NCBI GenBank assembly: GCA_027314595.1
Contig: DAHVAN010000323.1
Coordinates: 1 to 37,734 of the forward strand
DNA length: 37,734 nucleotides
Source of the DNA: Actinomycetota bacterium
GTDB taxonomy: Bacteria > Actinomycetota > Actinomycetes > Streptosporangiales > Streptosporangiaceae
Reading direction: 5' to 3'
Both the position numbers and the translations under genes were made by a program. This document shows positions 34,225-37,734 of the stretch, in pieces (position 1 is the first letter of the stretch; each line of letters opens with the position of its first letter). The notes beneath the pieces are model-generated. The model did no database searches. It was not told the origin of the DNA and saw only the letters and a program-made list of their open reading frames with translations.

Positions 34225-35025
34225 ATGTCGGTACGCAAAGTGCGCGACGCGCTGGTCCTGATGGGCGGCTTCCTGGCGCTCATCTGGGTCTTGCAGATAT
34301 TCAACTGGGCCGACGGATACCGGCTTGACGTCGATTACGGGATACTGCCGCACCACGTGAGCCACCTGCCGGACATCTTCGTCGCGCCACTGCTGCATTT
34401 CTCGTGGCAGCACATCGAGGGCAACTCGATCCCGCTGTTCGTGCTCGGGGTGCTCGCCGCGTACCGGGGAATCGGCAGGTTCCTGCTCGTGACGCTGATC
34501 GCCACGGTCGTCAGCGGGCTCGCGGTGTGGCTGTTCCAGGGTTCGAACGAGCTGACCGTGGGCGCGAGCGGGATCATCTTCGCGTATTTCGGTTACGTGC
34601 TGATCCGCGGCTTCTTCGACCGCAACCTGCTCGACATCGGCATCGGGATCGTGGCGGGCCTGATGTACTGGACCATCTTGCAGGTGGCCATCCCTGGCAC
34701 GCCGGGGATCAGCTGGATCGGGCACCTCGGCGGCCTGTGCGGCGGGGTGCTCGCCGCATGGCTCCTGCGGACGCGGACACCCGAGGGAGCGGCTTCGGGC
34801 GGCTGGTCGAGCGGCTGGACCACTGGCCTGGACCCGCACCTTGGTGCGCGCCTGCGTTCGCGCTTTGGCGGCAAGGCCGGGGGTGCCGGCGGCAAGGCCG
34901 GGGGTGCCGGCGGCCTGCGGCCGTACCCGCCGTCCGCGCCGCCAGGGAGGCCAGCCGGCAACGCCCACCCGGCCAGCCGCGCCGCCGACGACCTGATCCG
35001 CGAACTCGACGACATGGGGCTCTAG
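34225..35025 (+). CDS. Rhomboid family intramembrane serine protease
   Basis: A 266-residue membrane protein. Six or so hydrophobic segments carry the rhomboid signatures HFSWQHIEGN (His63, Asn67), GASG with the nucleophile Ser115, and WIGHLGG with the catalytic His167. It cleaves membrane-anchored proteins within the bilayer; the target is unknown. A cytoplasmic tail from about 185 includes a tandem GGKAGGA unit from a duplicated 21-24 base sequence (about 34867-34914). ATG 34225 has GAGGAGG six bases upstream and is preferred to GTG 34207. It follows the E2 gene by 27 bases and may be cotranscribed. Confidence 0.92.
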   Translation: MSVRKVRDALVLMGGFLALIWVLQIFNWADGYRLDVDYGILPHHVSHLPDIFVAPLLHFSWQHIEGNSIPLFVLGVLAAYRGIGRFLLVTLIATVVSGLAVWLFQGSNELTVGASGIIFAYFGYVLIRGFFDRNLLDIGIGIVAGLMYWTILQVAIPGTPGISWIGHLGGLCGGVLAAWLLRTRTPEGAASGGWSSGWTTGLDPHLGARLRSRFGGKAGGAGGKAGGAGGLRPYPPSAPPGRPAGNAHPASRAADDLIRELDDMGL

Positions 35026-35052
35026 AGGTTCCAGAGGGAGCAACGACGCCCG

Positions 35053-35346
35053 ATGATCCGCCACACCGTGATGTTCCGCTGGAAGCCTGAGGCGACGGAG
35101 GAAGACCGGCAGCAGGTGGCGACGGAGGTCGCGAAGCTGCCGTCGATGGTCCCGGCGATCCGCGCCTTCGCGTCAGGGCGGGACGCCGGGCTGGCCGAGG
35201 CCAACTTCGACTTCGCCGTCACCGCCGACTTCGACGACGAGGCCGGCTTCTTCGCCTACCGCGACGACCACGGGCACCGCGACATCATCAGCCGTTACAT
35301 CGTGCCACTCGCCGCCCAGCGCGTCGCGGTCCAGTTCGAGTTCTGA
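35053..35346 (+). CDS. Dabb family (stress-responsive A/B barrel) protein
   Basis: A 97-residue single-domain protein starting MIRHTVMFRWKPEATEEDRQQV, the usual Dabb start, with FDFAVTADFDDEAGFFAYRDDHGHRD in two conserved parts and IVPLAAQRVAVQFEF at the end. These dimeric ferredoxin-like barrels bind or transform small hydrophobic molecules; the exact role here is unknown. An AGAGGGAGC site lies about 12 bases before the ATG. It follows the rhomboid gene by 27 bases. Confidence 0.9.
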   Translation: MIRHTVMFRWKPEATEEDRQQVATEVAKLPSMVPAIRAFASGRDAGLAEANFDFAVTADFDDEAGFFAYRDDHGHRDIISRYIVPLAAQRVAVQFEF

Positions 35347-35375
35347 ACCTACTCCGCACCTGCCGGGGAAAGCGA

Positions 35376-35423
35376 GCGGGCCGTGCCGGGCGGTCGCGGC
35401 GCCCGGGACGCCCACGGTCCCGC
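35376..35423. terminator. Large hairpin between convergent Dabb and fadE genes
   Basis: GCGGGCCGTG (35376-35385) pairs with CACGGTCCCGC (35413-35423) with one bulge, and GGGCG (35388-35392) with CGCCC (35399-35403) extends it. It lies between two convergent stop codons and could end transcription from both sides. Confidence 0.6.
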
Positions 35424-35436
35424 TATGCGGGGCGGG

Positions 35437-37281
35437 CTAGAAGGCGCCCTCGGGGAGTTCCATGAGGTCGAGGGTGGTCTGCTCGATGACCTTGCGGTCG
35501 GAATCCAGGCGGGGCAGCACCGTCGTGGCGAAGAAGCGGGCCGCGGCGAGCTTGCCCGTGTAGAAGTCACGGTCCGCCTCGGCGAGGTCGTCGGCGTTGT
35601 CGAGCGCGCGCTGCGCGACCTCGGCCTGCCTGGCGAGCAGCCAGCCGATGATCAGGTCGCCGAAGGCGAGCAGCAGGCGGACGGTGCCGAGCCCGGCCTT
35701 GTATATCTCGGCCGGGCGCTCGAGCGAGCCGATCACGAAGCCCGTCATCGCGGTCATCATCGCCTCGACCTGCGTCACGCCGTCCGCCAGGGCCGCGCGC
35801 TCGGTCTTCAGCCGGCCGTTGCCGTCGCTGCCCTCGTCGCCGGAGGCGGCGAGGGCGCTGATCTCGGCGAGCAGCGACCTTGCGGCGGCGCCCTGGTCGC
35901 GGATCATCTTGCGGAAGAAGAAGTCCAGGCTCTGGATCCCGGTGGTGCCCTCGTAGAGGCTGTCGATCTTCGCGTCCCTGATGTACTGCTCGATCGGGTA
36001 GTCCTGCAGGAAGCCCGAGCCGCCGAGCGTCTGCAGGGACAGTGTCAGCATCTCGTAGGCCCGCTCAGAGCCCACGCCCTTCACGACCGGGAGCAGCAGG
36101 TCGTTGCGCGTGACGGCGGCCTCGCCGACCGTGCCCGCGGCGGCCGCGACCTGCACGGCGTCCTGCTGCGTGGCCGTGTAGAGCACGAGCGCCCGCATGC
36201 CCTCCGCGTACGCCTTCTGCAGCATCAGCATCCGGCGCACGTCCGGGTGGTGGATGATCGTCACCCGCGGCGCGGCCTTGTCGGTCTGCCGGGTCAGGTC
36301 CGCGCCCTGCACGCGGTTCCTCGCGAAATCGAGCGCGTTGAGGTACCCGGTGGACAGCGTGGCGATCGCCTTGCTGCCGACCATCATCCGGGCGTGCTCG
36401 ATGATCATGAACATCTGCCTGATGCCGTCGTGCACGCCGCCGACGAGCGTGCCCACCGCCGGCCGGTCCGCGCCGAACGTCAGCTCGCAGGTCGTGGATA
36501 CCTTAAGCCCCATCTTGTGCTCGACGTTGGTGGCCTTCACGCCGTTGCGCTCGCCGAGCGTGCCGTCGTCATTCACCAGGTACTTGGGCACCAGGAACAT
36601 CGACAGGCCCTTGGTGCCCGGGCCCGCGCCCTCTGGCCGGGCGAGCACCAGATGGAAGATGTTCTCCGCCATGTCGTGCTCGCCACCGGTGATGAACCGC
36701 TTGACGCCCTCGATGTGCCAGGTCCCGTCCGGCTTCTCGATGGCCCTGGCGCGCCCGGCGCCCACGTCCGAGCCGGCGTCCGGCTCGGTCAGCACCATCG
36801 TCGCGCCCCAGTCCCGCTCGACGGCGAGCTCGGCGAACCGCTTCTGCTCGGGGGTGCCGATCTTCCACAGCACCGTGGCGAACGTGGGACCGTTCGAGTA
36901 CATCCAGGCCGCCGGGTTGGCGCCGAGAACCCCTTCAGCCACCGCCCAGGTAAGCGACCTCGGCACCACCGTCCCGCCGAGCTCGGGCGGGACGGAGAGG
37001 CGCCACCACTGCGCGTCCATCAGCGCGCGGTAGGACTTGCGGAACGACTCCGGCAGCGTCACGGTCCCCGTGGCTGGGTCGAACGCCGGCGGGTTGCGGT
37101 CGGCGTCGGCGAAGGACTCGGCCAGGGGCCCGGTCGCGAGCCTGTTGACCTCGGCGAGCATGTCCCGGGCAGTCCCCTCGTCCACCTCGGCGAACGGACC
37201 CGTGCCAAGCAGTTCCTGGCGGCCCAGCACCTCGAAGAGGTTGAACTCGATGTCCCGGAGATTGCTCTTGTAATGGCTCAT
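35437..37281 (-). CDS. Acyl-CoA dehydrogenase, FadE5-like
   Basis: A 614-residue acyl-CoA dehydrogenase of the long type, matching mycobacterial FadE5 in length and layout. It introduces the trans-2 double bond in beta-oxidation, using FAD. The N-terminal [20 protein letters not shown] is typical of this subgroup. [10 protein letters not shown] and [15 protein letters not shown] belong to the middle domain, [22 protein letters not shown] to the C-terminal domain, and [13 protein letters not shown] carries the catalytic Glu. A C-terminal extension (about 490-614) completes the family fold. ATG 37281 follows a CGGAGC site. A long open frame on the opposite strand is a GC-driven shadow. Confidence 0.94.
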   Translation of the reverse strand: MSHYKSNLRDIEFNLFEVLGRQELLGTGPFAEVDEGTARDMLAEVNRLATGPLAESFADADRNPPAFDPATGTVTLPESFRKSYRALMDAQWWRLSVPPELGGTVVPRSLTWAVAEGVLGANPAAWMYSNGPTFATVLWKIGTPEQKRFAELAVERDWGATMVLTEPDAGSDVGAGRARAIEKPDGTWHIEGVKRFITGGEHDMAENIFHLVLARPEGAGPGTKGLSMFLVPKYLVNDDGTLGERNGVKATNVEHKMGLKVSTTCELTFGADRPAVGTLVGGVHDGIRQMFMIIEHARMMVGSKAIATLSTGYLNALDFARNRVQGADLTRQTDKAAPRVTIIHHPDVRRMLMLQKAYAEGMRALVLYTATQQDAVQVAAAAGTVGEAAVTRNDLLLPVVKGVGSERAYEMLTLSLQTLGGSGFLQDYPIEQYIRDAKIDSLYEGTTGIQSLDFFFRKMIRDQGAAARSLLAEISALAASGDEGSDGNGRLKTERAALADGVTQVEAMMTAMTGFVIGSLERPAEIYKAGLGTVRLLLAFGDLIIGWLLARQAEVAQRALDNADDLAEADRDFYTGKLAAARFFATTVLPRLDSDRKVIEQTTLDLMELPEGAF

Positions 37282-37315
37282 TTAACGCTCCGCAGCTCGG
37301 GTGCCCTGCACCTAT

Positions 37316-37340
37316 GTTACTCACTAGTAGCAAGATAACT
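37316..37340. promoter_or_regulatory. AT-rich dyad upstream of the FadE5-like gene
   Basis: GTTA (37316-37319) and TAAC (37336-37339) bracket ACTCACTAGT-like sequence containing imperfect TTACT/AGTAG arms. It lies about 35 bases before the ATG in otherwise GC-rich DNA. It could bind a TetR-type regulator of fatty-acid genes, but no regulator is encoded nearby. Confidence 0.35.
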
Positions 37341-37496
37341 ACCCCGCGGGCTCGGATATTTCCGGCATCGCGACGGCCGCCGGCCCGCGGGAGCCAGGTA
37401 ACCACTGGTGACACGCCGAGTCGCTTTCCGGTGACGGATACCCCTTCCCTGTTCGCCTGTTTCAGCGCTTTTGAGGCATCACGGGCACCTTGGGAC

Positions 37497-37502
37497 TAGG
37501 CT
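37497..37502 (+). promoter_or_regulatory. Leaderless -10 box for the last gene
   Basis: TAGGCT ends 8 bases before GTG 37511, the same box and similar spacing as at purQ. It supports a leaderless start there. No good -35 is seen. Confidence 0.45.
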
Positions 37503-37510
37503 TCCGAGTC

Positions 37511-37734
37511 GTGACGGACGTTCGCGACCCCTCGGCAGGCCTCCCCACGCGGCAGCCTGGCGACGGCACGCCCGCCCGGCAGCCGGGCGGGACGCTGCCG
37601 GCACGAGAGTTCATGGGCGAGATGCCCGCCAGGCACCCGCACCCGGTCGCGGACCGGCCGGAGGGCGTCCTTCCCGGCCGCCAGTCCGCCGGGCCGGCCC
37701 GGCCGTCCCTGGTCCGCCCGCCGCGCCCGGCCGG
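37511..37734 (+). CDS. 5' end of an unrecognised Pro/Arg/Gly-rich protein, cut by window
   Basis: From GTG 37511 the frame is open for 74 codons to the window end. The sequence is Pro-, Arg- and Gly-rich with repeated QPG-type turns (TRQPGDGTPARQPGGTLPAR), typical of a disordered N-terminus, and shows no known motif. The TAGGCT box just upstream is the main reason to believe the start. What follows is outside the window. Confidence 0.4.
   Translation, partial: MTDVRDPSAGLPTRQPGDGTPARQPGGTLPAREFMGEMPARHPHPVADRPEGVLPGRQSAGPARPSLVRPPRPA

Noticed and set aside
35383..37338. A 651-codon open frame on the plus strand opposite the acyl-CoA dehydrogenase
   Set aside because: Pure shadow of the FadE5-like gene; no motif and no ribosome site.

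Overview
The window is very GC-rich DNA with dense, often overlapping genes, GTG starts and TANNNT-type -10 boxes, which points to an Actinomycetota chromosome. A near-canonical BldC, a DUF3073 gene beside purF and a branched-chain 2-oxoacid dehydrogenase suggest a filamentous actinomycete. A Streptosporangiales-like host is my inference; the genus cannot be read from the sequence.

Layout. (1) 1-5694, minus strand: one fructose/PTS operon, fruR-fruK-EIIA-EIIBC-ptsH-ptsI, with ptsI cut by the window edge. Its promoter (TTGACA, 17 bp, TAAAAC) is flanked by two pairs of similar direct repeats, likely operators. (2) 5868-17872: a lipid-metabolism island with an unrecognised protein, a MerR regulator divergent from an SDR and a Baeyer-Villiger-type flavin monooxygenase, an NAD-dependent epimerase, a WS/DGAT acyltransferase, an alpha/beta hydrolase, two overlapping KAS III-like proteins and a ChoD-like GMC oxidoreductase. 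The gene content recalls the mycobacterial mymA locus but adds the KAS III pair. (3) 17930-18991: a lipoprotein with six repeats. (4) 19312-26261: conserved actinomycete core with a bldC-linked hypothetical gene, bldC, DUF3073, purF, a sterol-carrier-type protein, purL and purQ. purM is not next to purF. (5) 26262-30271: an insertion-like segment between purQ and purS, which are normally adjacent. It holds the N-terminal half of a tyrosine integrase, a small unknown gene, a repeat field, and a zinc-ribbon/XRE regulator (frameshifted) coupled to an HFCD flavoprotein. (6) 30272-35346: purS, then the divergent branched-chain 2-oxoacid dehydrogenase genes (E1alpha, E1beta, E2), a rhomboid protease and a Dabb protein. 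(7) 35437-37281: a FadE5-like acyl-CoA dehydrogenase, then the 5' end of a gene running off the window.

Functionally, the PTS operon imports and phosphorylates fructose. The lipid island probably makes or remodels acyl chains and may oxidise and esterify them. The 2-oxoacid dehydrogenase supplies branched acyl-CoA. The purine genes form the FGAM synthase set (PurS, PurQ, PurL) plus PurF, with purS split away by the insertion.

The items most worth a second look are the KAS III pair in which only one partner keeps the full Cys-His-Asn triad, the purS/purQ insertion with its frameshifted regulator-flavoprotein couple, and the operator-like repeats around the fru promoter.
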